Shown one piece after another: positions 33,484-45,941 of a stretch of 64,000 nt of DNA. Source of the stretch: Ligula intestinalis (lineage: Eukaryota > Platyhelminthes > Cestoda > Diphyllobothriidea > Diphyllobothriidae); assembly GCA_036362985.1 (NCBI GenBank), contig JAYGXS010000002.1, positions 92,097,502 to 92,161,501 on the forward strand. The letters are read 5' to 3'. Both the position numbers and the translations under genes were made by a program. The notes beneath the pieces are model-generated. The model was not told the origin of the DNA. It ran no database searches and saw nothing but the letters and a program-made list of their open reading frames with translations. Numbering within the stretch: the stretch's first letter is position 1; each line of letters opens with the position of its first letter.

Positions 33484-34006
33484 TCCCATGCCTAAACTGT
33501 TCCTGTTATTATACAGGTCAAAAGGAACGCATGCTCGGATCACGTATACGTGGACACAAGCAGGCCGTGCGAATAGGCGACGAATCATCACAAGTTGCAA
33601 CTCACACCTACGAAACAGGCCATTAGTTCAACTTCGCTGCCGTCAACGTACTCTCCCACGTAAGAAACAAGACGAGCAGAGAATTTATCAAAGCCTGGTC
33701 CATGGATGAGAATTCGGTTAACAGATGTGTAGAATTTGCGCCAGCTTACAGGGCCTGACGCTTTTGCAAACGATCACATCCAGACGCTTGCCATAATCAA
33801 TTGGCCCAAAATCCACCATAATCATCCCACTTTCGATGCTGACGTGGCCATTTGGCGCCCAAGCCTACATAATCCCTCGCTTCTCATCCTGCTCCCCTTC
33901 TCCTATGACTTTTAAATTGCCCATCCCTCCCACCATAACTATTACTTTTTCTGTTGACGATTCTATTTCTGTAAATATTTCCACCCAACTTGTCGATCTT
34001 GCCTAC
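33484..34006 (+). repeat. Inverted pseudo-LTR, right arm
   Basis: Reverse-complement mate of 31261-31778. It ends TTGTCGATCTTGCCTA. Read on the plus strand it carries remnants of the GIY-YIG C-terminus, such as a degenerate SxxKPGPWMRIRLTDV-type frame. Confidence 0.88.
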
Positions 34007-34011
34007 TGGCA

Positions 34012-34410
34012 CAGACATTTAATGTGTTAAGTAGGTTGATTAGCTCTGCCCGGCCTCTCGATGGAATAAGGGTATTTTGCGGTCCATGGTCTCCATGCTT
34101 TTTGGCGAAATCCGGTTTTGACCGCACAAATATTCCCAAGGCCTTAGCGCAACAGTCTTTAAAAAATGTACATAAAGACAGTTTGACAAAATGTAGGACG
34201 GACATAGCAGACTCGGCTAGTATTGCGCAGTGTCGCAATAAATTAAGCGACATAGAGATCCCTACTCCCAAATCTTTCTGCGCGCCCACTTTTTGAATTT
34301 GAATGCTCTTCAGGCTGTAAAGCGTGGGATTTTGAAGGCTACGTCTGCCAAATCGATTGATACTGCATTTGTTTTCGTTTAACGGCATAAGGGAGTTGTT
34401 ATAACAATTT
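34012..34410 (-). mobile_element. CR1-type LINE, upstream part (split by a PLE)
   Basis: The minus-strand frame 34388-33963 begins MPLNENKCSINRFGRRSLQN and continues IQIQKVGAQKDLGVGISMSL and SAMSVLHFVKLSLCTFF. These are the thumb-region blocks of CR1 reverse transcriptases. The LINE sequence runs to about 34012 and then meets the right arm of the PLE. It is 5'-truncated near 34410. Confidence 0.78.
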
Positions 34411-34619
34411 CGAAGATGGTTTACGTGTACCTTTCAACGCTTTTCGTCAGGTACGTCACATCCTACTTTATGCGGTCATAAGTTGGCACCTCGCGTTCGA
34501 CTCACTTATGGCCGCGATCTTCTTGCCATTGTCGGATGCGGGCTTAGTAAGTATGCGATTATTGCGCTCGCTATAGTCAGAATTGTTTTGTGTGCCTCCC
34601 TTCCCACGTGGTTAGACCT

Positions 34620-34800
34620 CTTGCTCAGGCAGTCTCGGAGTAAGTCGTATGGAAATGCCAAGTCGTTGCGCGTGTTGCTGGGCTAGCTGTCTATGGACCA
34701 TGACTCGAGCAGCTCTTGGCTAAAGCGGTTGTCAGCAATTGCACCGATTTTCATCTCATCGAATTTGAAAATATGACCGGGTAACGTCTATTGAACTACA
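34620..34800 (-). mobile_element. Penelope-like element, GIY-YIG C-terminal fragment
   Basis: The minus-strand reading gives GHIFKFDEMKIGAIADNRFS, QELLESWSIDS, a stop, and then NTRNDLAFPYDLLRDCLSK. This is the characteristic end of PLE GIY-YIG nucleases (a GH-F-F block, ESW, N-x-x-x-x-LA-x-x-Y). No RT sequence adjoins it. Confidence 0.65.
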
Positions 34801-34839
34801 CCCTGGAAGTTTGCATCTTTCTTCCTCACACCCGCTGTT

Positions 34840-36180
34840 TGGACGTCCATTCGCGACCGGAGTAATTTTATAGTTTCTCTGACGCATTTGCTAAATCGAC
34901 AACTGCACCAGATGCGGTCTGATGGCACGGCGACTAAACATGGTATTGTCTGGATGCAGCAACATAGCCATCGCTTAATTATATTTAAGTGTTTTCTCCA
35001 TTATATGGTTAACATATAAAAACATGCATTTTCGGAACTGTTGTTTTCTCCAACAGTTGAGTTATTCATGCAAAGAAAGGAAGCAGTTGACAAGATCTCC
35101 CAAAACGTTTTGGTGAAAAATGCATTCGAATGTTTTCCTGTGTTTCAAATTTGTTACACGGAAGAATGCTTCACAATTCTCAAAAATCCTTGCACATTGA
35201 AGCAAACAAGTCCTTTGCTCAACCACGCTGGTGGCCACTGTCATCATTTGGAGCCGCATTTGCTTCATGGCGCGTGACCCGCATAAATTCCCCCTGTTGG
35301 CGTTTATCTCAGAAAGTTTTTTGGCGTTAGTCAATTGCTCATAACTGGCACATGAGATGGACAACACATGACCATTCGTGTCAAATGAGATCATAGTTAG
35401 GAGGGAGGAAGTCAAGATCGCAATGTTCCTTGTACGAATAATCCCTCATCACGTGATGCTTTCTTGTCGTTATACAGGCGAGCAATATTTGAGCCCAACG
35501 TCTATCGGACCTTTTGCTGCGGCATGATGCGGAAAGTGCCAAATTGTTTTACAGATGTAGCAACATTCGCTGTAGGACACCGATATTTTCCGCTATATTG
35601 CTAGGTTTTGGCAGGTAAATTTAGGTGGCAAAATGGGGCTGCATTCGCAGCATGCAAATGGCCTACGATCACTTTAATAGTCAATCAACAAAACCGAAAT
35701 GCCACAGAGCAGAGCGGAATGTCAGACCCAACATGATCGTGTAATCCATACGAATTATAGCACGTTATGGCAAACAGAGGTGATTTTTATGTGATAACAA
35801 TGACATTTTGAGCCAAACGCAGCGCGAGCTTCAAATTGCAGTTTGAGTTTCTCGCCCTCCATGGGAAATATTATTTTCGGAATGAGAGTCCAACTAGCAC
35901 TCTGGCAGACTTTCGTTGTTTGCGATCGGATTCGCTTTCGCAATAAATCCAGCCTCAGAAGACACGGTAGGGCATAAGTCAAAACGAGCAACATCTCCGT
36001 GACATCTCCTTCTGACAACAATTCGCCCGGATGCCAGTTCTCTACAAACGGCTGTGTCGTTTCAAAACATTTCCATACAGTTGAACGCTTTATTCATATT
36101 GCATAGAACTTTAATATCGTTTACCCTTTCTGCGATCTATTATGGGAGAAAAAAATAAACGCATAGATAAATTTTTAAAA
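34840..36180. other. No recognised gene; open frames of unknown nature
   Basis: Minus-strand frames at 35415-35062 (117 codons) and 36021-35755 (88 codons) are the longest. Neither resembles a family that I can name, and the plus strand overlaps both with other frames. Unassigned. Confidence 0.35.
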
Positions 36181-36185
36181 ATCTT

Positions 36186-36256
36186 GCCACCAGAAGGATT
36201 CCAGCCCAAAACCTCTGATTCACATGCATCGATCGTTACCATTACACCACCGAGGC
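36186..36256 (-). tRNA. tRNA-like sequence (SINE head or tRNA pseudogene)
   Basis: The minus strand reads GCCTCGGTGGTGTAATGG, a good A-box, then a poorly paired anticodon region, then GGGCTGGAATCC in the B-box position. Total length is about 71 bases. The acceptor stem pairs only at its first three positions. It is more likely a tRNA-derived element or pseudogene than a working tRNA. Confidence 0.4.
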
Positions 36257-36499
36257 ATACAGCTGACGCTGATTTAATTTGGTTTTAAAGCCCAAGCTGT
36301 AATTTCGAGGGAAGAAATTGCAAGGTTGATGCAACAAATTCCACCCCCCGCTTAAAGGGCTAGAAGTCCTCCGAGATCAATAGACTCAAATTACATCAAA
36401 GAAACCTTAACATACACGAAAATTTTCCAAACCTTTTTCGTCATGCAGAAGGACATAGTAAGCCTGAATTAGAAGATAGAGAATCTTAAGACACATCTG

Positions 36500-39400
36500 C
36501 ATACTTTAACGCATGGCACGATGTCGGGGACGACAGAAAGCCAAGTCAAGACCAACGTAAAGAAAACTGCAAAGGTTTCCATGCTCCATAAGCAAAATCC
36601 TTCAGAACCATTTGCGAAAATCGACCTGGTCAAAGAGTCAAAATTCAACGACAAGGTAAATGTCCCGCAAATCGAACCCTGCACATCGGACCAACAGGCG
36701 AACCCGTTAACACTAGACTACGAGTCAAAGGTAAAACGTATGAAAATTTTACTTACTCAAGTAACATTAATGGTCAAGTTGTCGTCAAAGAGGGCCACCG
36801 TGATGCAAATTCTAAAGAAACATCTCTAACTGTCTGCGGGACTGATATTTTGCGCCCAATTTCAGCCCATGAGGAACTTTCCGAATGAAAAACCCCGCTC
36901 ATTTTAGGCTCATTTTACGGACCAAAAGTGCAGGATGTACCAAACACAGCAACCACCCATATAAATGAACTGTCTGGCCTCACAAATCATCATGACAATA
37001 GCACCAAGGCCCCTACTGGAATCAGCCGGACTATCCAACAAATTCCTCGAGACGCAGTTGAGGTGGATTGTACACAGTGCATTATTCTACATGGGCTCCT
37101 GTATCAACTAATTGTAGTCCAAAGAGTAGAATAGACGAGGACACCAAGGCCCTAAGGGAGTGCTTAAACAATGCAATTAGTGATGAGGATGAATGTTTGA
37201 TGCTGAAGCATTTACGAATAAATAGTAAGGACAACTCCAATTCTCAAGGCAGGAAACCCAGGCCGTTAAAACTAATTTTAAAGAGTAAGCTTTAGATAAA
37301 TCTCCTCCTCGAGCGAACGGCAGGAGGAATCCCTGTCCACAAGACGGTTTTTTCAACAGGAGTACACGGTAAAAGAGAGAATGACATGGAGGGACATAAA
37401 GACGGACTTAGCCGTCTTGCAATTACAAGGAGAGAAGGGCCTTGATATACGCAATGGGGTGATTGTCCGACGTCAGAGACCCTTTTTGTGGAGGACGCCC
37501 ATCATCGTAACGAAAGTCACACGGCCGGGCAATTAACCCAACGTGAAAACCTCCACAAAATTAATTTTTATTATGAAAATGTGCAAAGCTTATTTAATAA
37601 ACTTGACAAACTCAAAATACTTTTGGTCAAGCTACGTCCTGATGTAATTGCACCGTGGCTAACCATAGCTATACAATAATCGGAAATTCGAATAGATGGT
37701 TATCAGGTGCTAAGACGTGACCGGCAATTAAGACGAGGTGGCGATGTTGCCCTGTTTATAAGTTGTACAGTTGACTTAATCCTCACAGACGAATGTGCGA
37801 ATGACAATGATCTGGAGATGCTGCAATGTCACTTTTCGGTACCCAAAGCTGAAAATGTGACTTTTACCGTTGTATAAAGGCCTCCAAATCAACCTGCGGA
37901 AAAAGATCAGCTGTTACTCACCCGAACTCGTGAGGAGTGTCGGAAACAAGACAGCATTATTGTAGGCGATTTCTAAGCTCCTTCGATTAACTGGGATCTG
38001 ATGAACAGTAAGGGCTCTAGACAAGGATTCAATCAAATGCTATTAGACATGACACTTGACAAAGTCCTGTTTCAGCATGTGCGAACCATGACTCGAATAC
38101 GTAAATGTCAGATATCTAGTTGTCTGAATCTACTTTTTACCAAAAGCGAGGCAAGTGTTGATGAAATAAATGTAGGTCCACCCATAGGTTCCTTCGATTA
38201 TATGACATTGATGTGAGAATCAAACCTGGTAGTTGTTTCCGAAAGAAACTACAAGCCATTTAGAAATATCTGGCGGGCAAACTTTCAGACAATTTAATTG
38301 ACAATTGAGACTACAAGATGGATGGAATTAGTTCGAGGGAGTATCAATGAATGTTGGGATATCTTTGAATCAAGAATGAAACACCTGATCGAATTGTTCT
38401 GTCCTCTTAAGAAACATTCGACGGGCAACAAACAAAGATGTCTGACGAAAAAGGTAAAAAAGAGATCCATACGAAACACAAGCTGTGGAAGATATTTCGA
38501 CAGACAAAGGATCAGAACAAGCTCCAAGAGTACAGACAACAACGCAATCTCCGCAAAAAAATCTTTAGAGCAACACAAGTCTCATATGAACTACGACTCC
38601 TTGACGAGGCGCCGCAAATCCCAAAGCCTTTTACTCTAACATCAGAAGTTCTACAAAGAACCGTGACCATCTCGCAACTTTAAAAAACAAAACAACGAAA
38701 CTGTGAGTAGTGGCCCTCAAAAAGCCGAATTTTTTTCAGAATCCTTCCCAGGTGTCTATAACACGGAGCCACCTCTCCAGCCACGCCTTTTGTCACAAGC
38801 CGTTAACAATTTGATTAGAAGCACTGTATTAGCTACACCATTGACAGTTTTTACAGAGATCCCGCCAAGTCACCTGGACCGAATGAGACCCAAGGGGTAC
38901 TTTTGCGCGAACAATCGAAGAAATTAGCGGAACTACTCAGTAAAAAGTTTCGAAAATTGCTTGAAGCTGGTTATATACCTGAAACATGGAAACTGGAAAA
39001 TGTCGTACCCATGCATAAAGGGGGATCACGAATCTATCCCACCAACTACCGACCGGTTCGTTTGACGTGCATCTGCTGTAAGCTGATGGAAATGATAATC
39101 AAACAATCGATTTTATCGCTTGCTTCGTTTTGCCAGCAAATCGGCTCAGGCCAGAATGGTTTCTATGAGAAGAGGTGTTGCCTTACAAATCTTATCACAA
39201 CGCTAGAACACTGGACAAATCCATGGATTCAGGACACCCAGTAGATTTTATTTATTTTGACTTCACCAAGGCGTTTGATCGAGTTCCACATCAGCGACTC
39301 ATCCAAAATCTGACCGACTTTGGGATAACAGGGAATCTCCTCAACCGGATTAGAGACTTCCCCGGAGACCGTAGTCAAAAAGTTACTGCAGGTGGCTACT

Positions 39401-40350
39401 GTTAAGAGTGGGTACCTGTCAAAATTGGAGTTCCACAAGGGTCAGTTCTTGGGCCACTGCTTTTCATCATCTACATAAATGATATCGTACGAGAAATTAA
39501 ATGTGACAAAGGAATCTTTGCTGATGATCTCAAAATATGGAGGGCGATAAAATACGAAAGGCACTTCCAAATATTACAAGAGGATATGGACCGACTGCAC
39601 TGTTGGAGCGAAAATTGGTGTATGAACTCTAACCCCAAAAATGTGATGTTATGCACATATTATCAGCAAGATGACGCAGAACTGCAATGTCGTGTCATTA
39701 TATTTTGGGAGGCCAACCACTGGAAACCGTAGGTGTGCAAAGAGACCTAGGTGTCCTTATTAAAGACGATTTTCGTGTCACCGCACAGAGTTCCAAAGCC
39801 GCAGCGAGATCAATGTCAGTCATGGGCGCCACACGAAGGTCGTTCGTTAACCTGAATACCGATGCCTTCGGAAAAGTATGTGGAACGTTCGTGCGGCTGC
39901 ATCTGGAATTTGCAATATAGGCTTGGTGGCCCTGGCTTCAGAAAGATATGGGGATTCTCGAAGTTGTTCAAAGCCGTTCTATCAAGTTGGTCCATGAAAT
40001 TAAGCAGTCCATCTATGAACAGTGGCTGACTGCTTTAAACTTCTTTCCCCTCCATTATAGACAAAACGGAGGGGATATTATAGCAACTTTTCAGTTACTA
40101 AGGGCAACTGGTCTGGATGTCAAATGGGAGGATCTCTTTCAAATGGCCCCAAGAAAGAACCTCCGAAGACATCACTGCCAGTTGAAGAAGGAACATAGCC
40201 GAAGAAACCAACGGTTATCCTTCTTCTCTGAAAGGGTCATTTGACAGTGATACTCCTTGAGCAAGTCTATTGTGCATCCACCCACGGTTGACGTCTTCAA
40301 GAGACGTTTGGATAACCATGTGTTAACACCTTACACCTTTTTAACATAAC
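36500..40350 (+). mobile_element. CR1-type LINE, nearly full length, heavily mutated
   Basis: The 5' portion (36521-37300) has lysine-rich frames that may be ORF1 remnants. The endonuclease begins near 37560 (INFYYENVQSLFNKLDKLKI, LRPDVIAPWLTIA) and continues with GGDVALFISCTVDLI, VTFTVV, SIIVGDF and SFDYMTLM; the ETW segment carrying a catalytic glutamate is garbled. The reverse transcriptase runs 38900-39720: [97 protein letters not shown] keeps both catalytic aspartates. The C-terminal blocks (GVQRDLGVLIKDDFRVTAQS, LNFFPLHYRQNGGDIIATFQ) extend to 40244, and VDVFKRRLDNHV ends near 40330. Stops at 37677, 37877, 37975, 39241 and 39403, plus frame changes, make it inactive. Confidence 0.88.
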
Positions 40351-43114
40351 ATTACAAACAAGCACACTACCCGTTTGATTTCAATAGCGTACTTATTTAC
40401 ACTAGAAAATCACAGATACTTGATATTCAGTGAAAATTTGTACGCTGCCATTCCGCAAACGCCACATCTTTTCAACAATTCATTTTTCCAAATTATCTCC
40501 ATGTACTTTTGCACAAAAAAAGTGATCTGTAACAATGTTTGCATATTTCACAAAAAAAAAATAATGCATTTTTGTACCTTTTCAATGGGCTTCGGTCATT
40601 TACTCCAAATATAATGACTGAAACTGACTGATTTAGCATATACTATACAGTTGCCTCTTAAACCCATATATTTAGTATTCGATGACGGAGTAAGTTCTTG
40701 ACATCCCAACAGGCAGGTTTGTACTGGAACCAAATTTGGAACTCCACTGTGGGAGTTTTGTGTTTGGTTGGCAAGAGTAGATGGACTGGTTTGCTTGCTC
40801 ATTTCTTCGTGTCCAATTACAGTCTTGGTAAATGGCTAACCATGCAAACTAACATGTACGCAGAAAAGCGAAGAGAGCGAACAGTTTTTGAAGACGTTTA
40901 CATCAGTGTACTCGGGGCAGATTCCGCAATACTTAACATTCGCTGCACTTGTGAACTATTGCACGGTGCTTCGAATAGGGTAAATTGACGGTTTACGTAG
41001 GCCTTTTTGGACTATCGCGTGCGCCAGTGATAAGACTATCTGTTTCTCATCACGCTGGCAACTAAACAAACGTCTTGTTAGTTAACCTTGCTAAAACACT
41101 GCCTGATTCGGCAGATGTGTCCTTGGCACTATTATTCAGCTGCAAAGATATGCGCAAGGTCGCATAGTTTGCAGAAAATGGTACTAGCATGCGCGAGTAA
41201 CCTCTGCGCGCCTAAAATTTCATATTTTGCACGCTTTCCATATCGGCGTACGGGACGAACAACATATTATTGCATGCTGCTTTGCAAAAACTCAGTTTGA
41301 TTTTTCGCATATTTTTGCTTATGATAGATCGTGTACGTTTCGTGTATGAAATTAAATTTCACGTTACTTGCGTTACTCGAGATTAGATACCGCGACCAGT
41401 GACCCAGAAAAAAACGTCTTATCTACTGAGCCATCGGGTCAAAGTCTTGCTGGTTGTCGATCGGGATATAGATAAGAACGTAGGTTTTACACCATCCCTG
41501 GCCGTTTCGTCAGGCGAGGTACTTTACACGTAAAGTTTTTCTCAAGGACAAAAATAATTATATTACTCTCTAAGTTTAAGTAACTTATGTATAACTAGCA
41601 AACGCTAGAACTGCAGGAAATGCAAATTTCTAGCTCATTAGCTGTCATCAGCTGCAGTTCCCACAGCGAACCCAACGTTTACACGAAAGTCAAGAAGTAT
41701 GGACATGAGACGGATCAAAGGCAGCTTACAGTTTGGTCGTTCTGACCCGGGATTGCAGACTAAATCTGTTGGATTTGTATGCACTACTTGCATTCTAAAA
41801 TTGAAACAACTCAAAGAGGCAAAAGCACTTCAAAATAATGTGTTTTTTTACACTGCTGTGATGTATTTTTCCACAAATGATTAAAGAACCATAGACGTTG
41901 CTTCTTTTCATTTCCTTAAAAATGAATATGTTTTCGTGGTCTACAGTCAATGACCAAAATTGCAAGTATAGCTATTGCGGTCAGTAACAGCATAATTTTT
42001 TACTACTATAATCTGTCCATCGGCAGCAGGCATATATTGATCGGTGGTTAACCGGTTTCACACCAAATATTCACTTTACATTTTGGTCTATGCCTATAGA
42101 TATAAACCATAGATAAAAATCCCGTGAACATTAGTAAACACTTAATTGCAATGGCTTATTATAGGCTTAAATGATTAATACTAAAGAACCGACGCGGTTT
42201 ACGGGGATGGAGTTAATGATAAGAAAACACACAAGAATTTTCACGATTGCAGTCACTTAAAAAATGATCAATATAAAAATTATTTATGTACTTCAGCATT
42301 GGACCAATCACTGCAATATATTCAAAGGTAAAGCACACTTCATTTTAGGTAACAGAAAAGGACGGCGTGGTATGGAGTGTTTAAAAAGTGTTTTTCTTAC
42401 GGAAATTCCGGGCGTATGAACATTTGCAATAAGTAAGCGTCAACTATGTTGACCATACAACTGATAGCTTGCTATTTATTTAGTTAACCTATCTATTTTA
42501 CACTGGAAGTGCAGTTTAGCAGTGCACTGCAGTATTGCTGATTATCATTTACGCAATCCAAAAAAAATATTCCCGTAGCAGCTATCACTGAAACACAATT
42601 AACGCAAAAAATACGTTTTTGGACTACGAAGGAGAACAAATTCCAAACATGACGTTATCGAATCGACAGGAGGTTTCCATAAGTGGATTTGTTTACTAAC
42701 TGCTATTAATAGACTTTACTAAATACCTTTAATGTTATATAGATCAAACACAGTAAGGTATTTCAATCCGTTTCTTGTGTTACTTGCAATAACTTGCTTT
42801 AGGCCCTGAGAAAATAAACGTCGCATATGACCGCAACGTGAATTCAAAAGGCGTATAAGTAGTTATCACCAGATGTAAGTCCCAAATGGAATATTGAGAT
42901 TCCGCTTCTTTATGTGTACAATTTTCTACTGTAGGAGTACAAGAAATATTTTTTCGTCCATGATTTCCATAAAATATAAACATGAACCCCTCGATTCTTT
43001 TCCAATTCTGCCAACTCAAGCAAATTGGATAAGTAGCTAGGTATGGCCCCGTTATCATATCTCACACACGTTTGAGTTACCTTCACGTGTGTTTATGCTG
43101 TTATAATTATATGT
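40351..43114. other. Long stretch without a supported gene
   Basis: AT-rich, with short frames only (for example 40698-40988 and 41699-41884), none recognised. A tRNA-like segment lies at 41384-41441. No repeat partner in this window was noticed. Confidence 0.35.
41384..41441 (-). tRNA. tRNA-like sequence (possible SINE head)
   Basis: The minus strand reads CCGATGGCTCAGTAGATAAG (A-box like), a run of T, and GGTCGCGGTATC in the B-box position. At about 58 bases it is too short for a complete tRNA. It is consistent with a tRNA-derived SINE remnant. Confidence 0.3.
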
Positions 43115-43605
43115 AAGTGGGCGATGCAGAATGCAATCTGCAACTTCACTTCAACTGGTTAACAGTCATCGGCCGTAGGCTGAGACGTTTGAAAACCAGA
43201 TTGACGTACAAGCAAATAATTGTTTGATAGTGACGAAAACGTAGCCCTCGCCGTGCAGGGATTTATTGCAAGCAAACTGAAACTTTTCTGCTGGTGACCT
43301 ACTACGGGAGTCAACAGTGAGCCAAAAAACGCCAATGAATGATGAGTCAAGATGTAATGGCATCGCCACATCCCTGTGGATGCCTAGAAGCCACACCTGC
43401 AACACTAGTCCTCTTTGCAGTGCACCACTAACAAAACGCAATTATAGTATCAGCCTAGGACAACGAGGGCATTTTAACAGCCACACAATTTAGCTGCCAT
43501 GCAACGCGTTAACGACTGCGTGCACAAGTTTTAGTATTCGACGGCTTCTCTCAGAGATGCGCATTTTAATCTTCAATGACTTATTCTATCTTCGGTGATT
43601 TAAGA
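43115..43605 (-). repeat. Dispersed noncoding repeat, copy 2 (inverted relative to copy 1)
   Basis: Reverse-complement partner of 11665-12165, alignable over its length. The minus-strand 91-codon frame 43441-43166 is not the frame that is open in copy 1, which argues against coding. Roughly 70-75 percent identity by eye suggests an old family. Confidence 0.65.
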
Positions 43606-45935
43606 CACCGACTTTTTTCTTGCTTTGCTAAAAACCCTATGAATTATCCCAGTGCTTGTCGTACCGTATTAGACAGACAGTTGCTGCCTCTTTTTGTGAC
43701 CATTTGGACGAGCTTTAAATTAAAAAAATTAAACATGCCCAATTTGGAACGTCCAACACCCCATAAAATATATGTTTCCCCTTCTGTTCACCCGAGATAG
43801 CGAAAAGAGCCATGAAAACAATAGAATTTGTTTATTTGAACGTGATTGGCTGATATTTCAGCCAAAATTAGCGTATTTATAACCTTATTTTACATATGAT
43901 AATGGCTTTAACGTAGTGTGAGCATCTGAGTTGGCATTTGTTTAAAAAAACATTGTGGGTGCACCAGCGTTGCCACTTGTAACGCCCCACAGTTGTATGC
44001 TAGGAGGAGACCATAGACAAGATAGCATAGAACAGTTTAGAGTAACAGTCTGTGTGTGTACATTAAATGTTTGTCAGTGACTTTAAGCGATATTAACTAG
44101 GATTGGAGTCACCAATGACCAGTGCATCTTGATTTTTTTGCTCAATTAATGAATGCAATCATTGCCTTTTTCAACTCTGGATTTTGCTGGTAGCTTGAAT
44201 ACGTTGAAGAAAATTCGGATTCAGTGTTTATTGCTTATAATTATCACAAAGTTTTCATTCTTTGCATATAGGAAGCATTGATTATAGCTTCTTTACTTAT
44301 GTTGAAAATAAGACACTTATTCAGTAAGTATTTATAGCCATCATACATTGGTTCTAGGTTGGGAAATGAGTTGCTAAAGAGTTGTTTGTACCTGAGTCAG
44401 CGCCATGGCTCAACTTGTTGGAGATCATGTGTGCTGCTACGTAAAGTGAACGGCGTACTTTAAAACCTCACATTTTCATTGTAATGTATGCGTTCTCCCA
44501 CCCGTCCTTTTTACCCGATCCCTAAGTACTTGTTGCGAGGTAGACTTACCCAATCTATCATTGTCAATTTTGACAGCTATAACGTCAGGCCCCAGTGGAA
44601 ATAACTTTCGGTCGTACAACTATGCTTTTTGGCCTTTCTATCGTCTGAAAAAAATATGTTCATTCCCGGAAATGAAACGGAGGTTTGTCCAGACATTTGA
44701 AAATAACAAGGGAATTCAGCAGTTTGAAAAGGCATTGTGGGGAATAAAATTATGTGGTTAATTGTGAGTGCAACGATGACGGGGAAACCTGAAAATCCAT
44801 GGGTTGATGATTCCGTCTACCGGATTGCTTGGTAGATAGGAGCGTTTTTACAATGCAGTTGCTCATTACTCTGAGTGTTATTGCTTGTCTCCAGAGGAAT
44901 GACATTTATACACTGGTCGCCGAAGATCACACAACATTTAGAGTAATGCAAAAGATTCATTTTCTTTCGCTTATCGGTATTGAGTCATGTTTTGCTACTG
45001 ATTATCGTGTTGTTATTCTGAAGTCATTTCAGCCATTCTAGGAAACCATCTTTTCAAAGAGCTTTGTTCTGACCACTAGCAAAACGCGTCTAGTGTAAAA
45101 ACTGGCTACTTAAGCAGTATGCCTTTTGATACTATATCTTGACTGCCTTTATTAAACTAATGTTTTGTATGTTTTATGTACAAAACCTTACTGTACTCGT
45201 TTGATAGCAATTTATGCCTTCCTTAAATTTCATAATCAAAGCATTGGTAGCTTTCGGTTTTCAAAAAAATGTTACTCAATTGCCAAATTGTCCTAAACTA
45301 GTGACTGCTCCACTCGAATTCAAGTATTAGAAATTGTGTACTGTGTACATCCTGTTTGAGGAAAAGGTTGTTATCGGCTATAGTTTGAGGACAAGGTCAC
45401 GTGGATGTGAAACAATATTAAAATGGATGTGAAACATATTTTATGTAGCAAACACAGCATAGATGAATTGATGGATACGATGTATTATGAAAAAGGGTTT
45501 TAACGTCAAATAAAGTGCTCGATGAGGTAATAAAAAAATCGTCTCGTAGGCAGGCAATATGTGGTTTTCGCTTTAAAAACATAAGGTTTGTCGTTTAAAT
45601 TGAACACAAAGGAGAATGCACAGCACATTCGCCAGATTTTAGCCATTGCAATTCAAGTTCAATTATTTTTCTGCCATTCTGTAGAATGTTTATTCCTGGA
45701 TGACGCTTGTCAATATATTCACAGGGCACTTCACAGCATTCACAGTCAATATTAGTTTCTCGAATGCACTAGCAAAATTCCTCGTTTTTTAATAGTCTAT
45801 TCACTTAAGGTACACACATTTGATCCAATTAGCGACAGATCATTTCTGAGTACCGTTCGAAGCTTCTGACAGATCGAAAGATAGTCCCGTCCAGTGGCCT
45901 GTAATAGGGGTTCAGGACATCGTTCACAGTAATCT
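43606..45935. other. Long stretch without a supported gene
   Basis: AT-rich, with frames of at most 74 codons (43576-43800, 44561-44761, 44829-45041), none recognised. The second half flanks a LicD-like remnant but shows no alignable LicD blocks. Confidence 0.35.
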
Positions 45936-45941
45936 TCGTTT

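Larger units (their letters stand above)
31261..34006 (-). mobile_element. Penelope-like element with inverted pseudo-LTRs, nested in a CR1
   Basis: Arms 31261-31778 and 33484-34006 are reverse complements of each other over about 520 bases at an estimated 90 percent identity or better by eye. The minus-strand body contains an N-terminal region (33416-33027: ASYISQSESKALRELKKGDS, SIIILPADKGQSTVV), RT fingers (32957-32772: [20 protein letters not shown]), palm (32547-32005: GETYEQIKGTPIGSPISGLV, WRCYVEDTLVII, LPFLDVLVKR) and a GIY-YIG region (about 31990-31560: GVVYRILCLNCPCNYTDQTE, KTSREFIKAWSMDENSVNR). The left arm is the element's own 3' end, including the nuclease C-terminus; the right arm repeats it in inverse orientation. 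The palm reads YVED where YVDD is expected. Stops at 33027 and near 32700 inactivate it. Confidence 0.9.
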
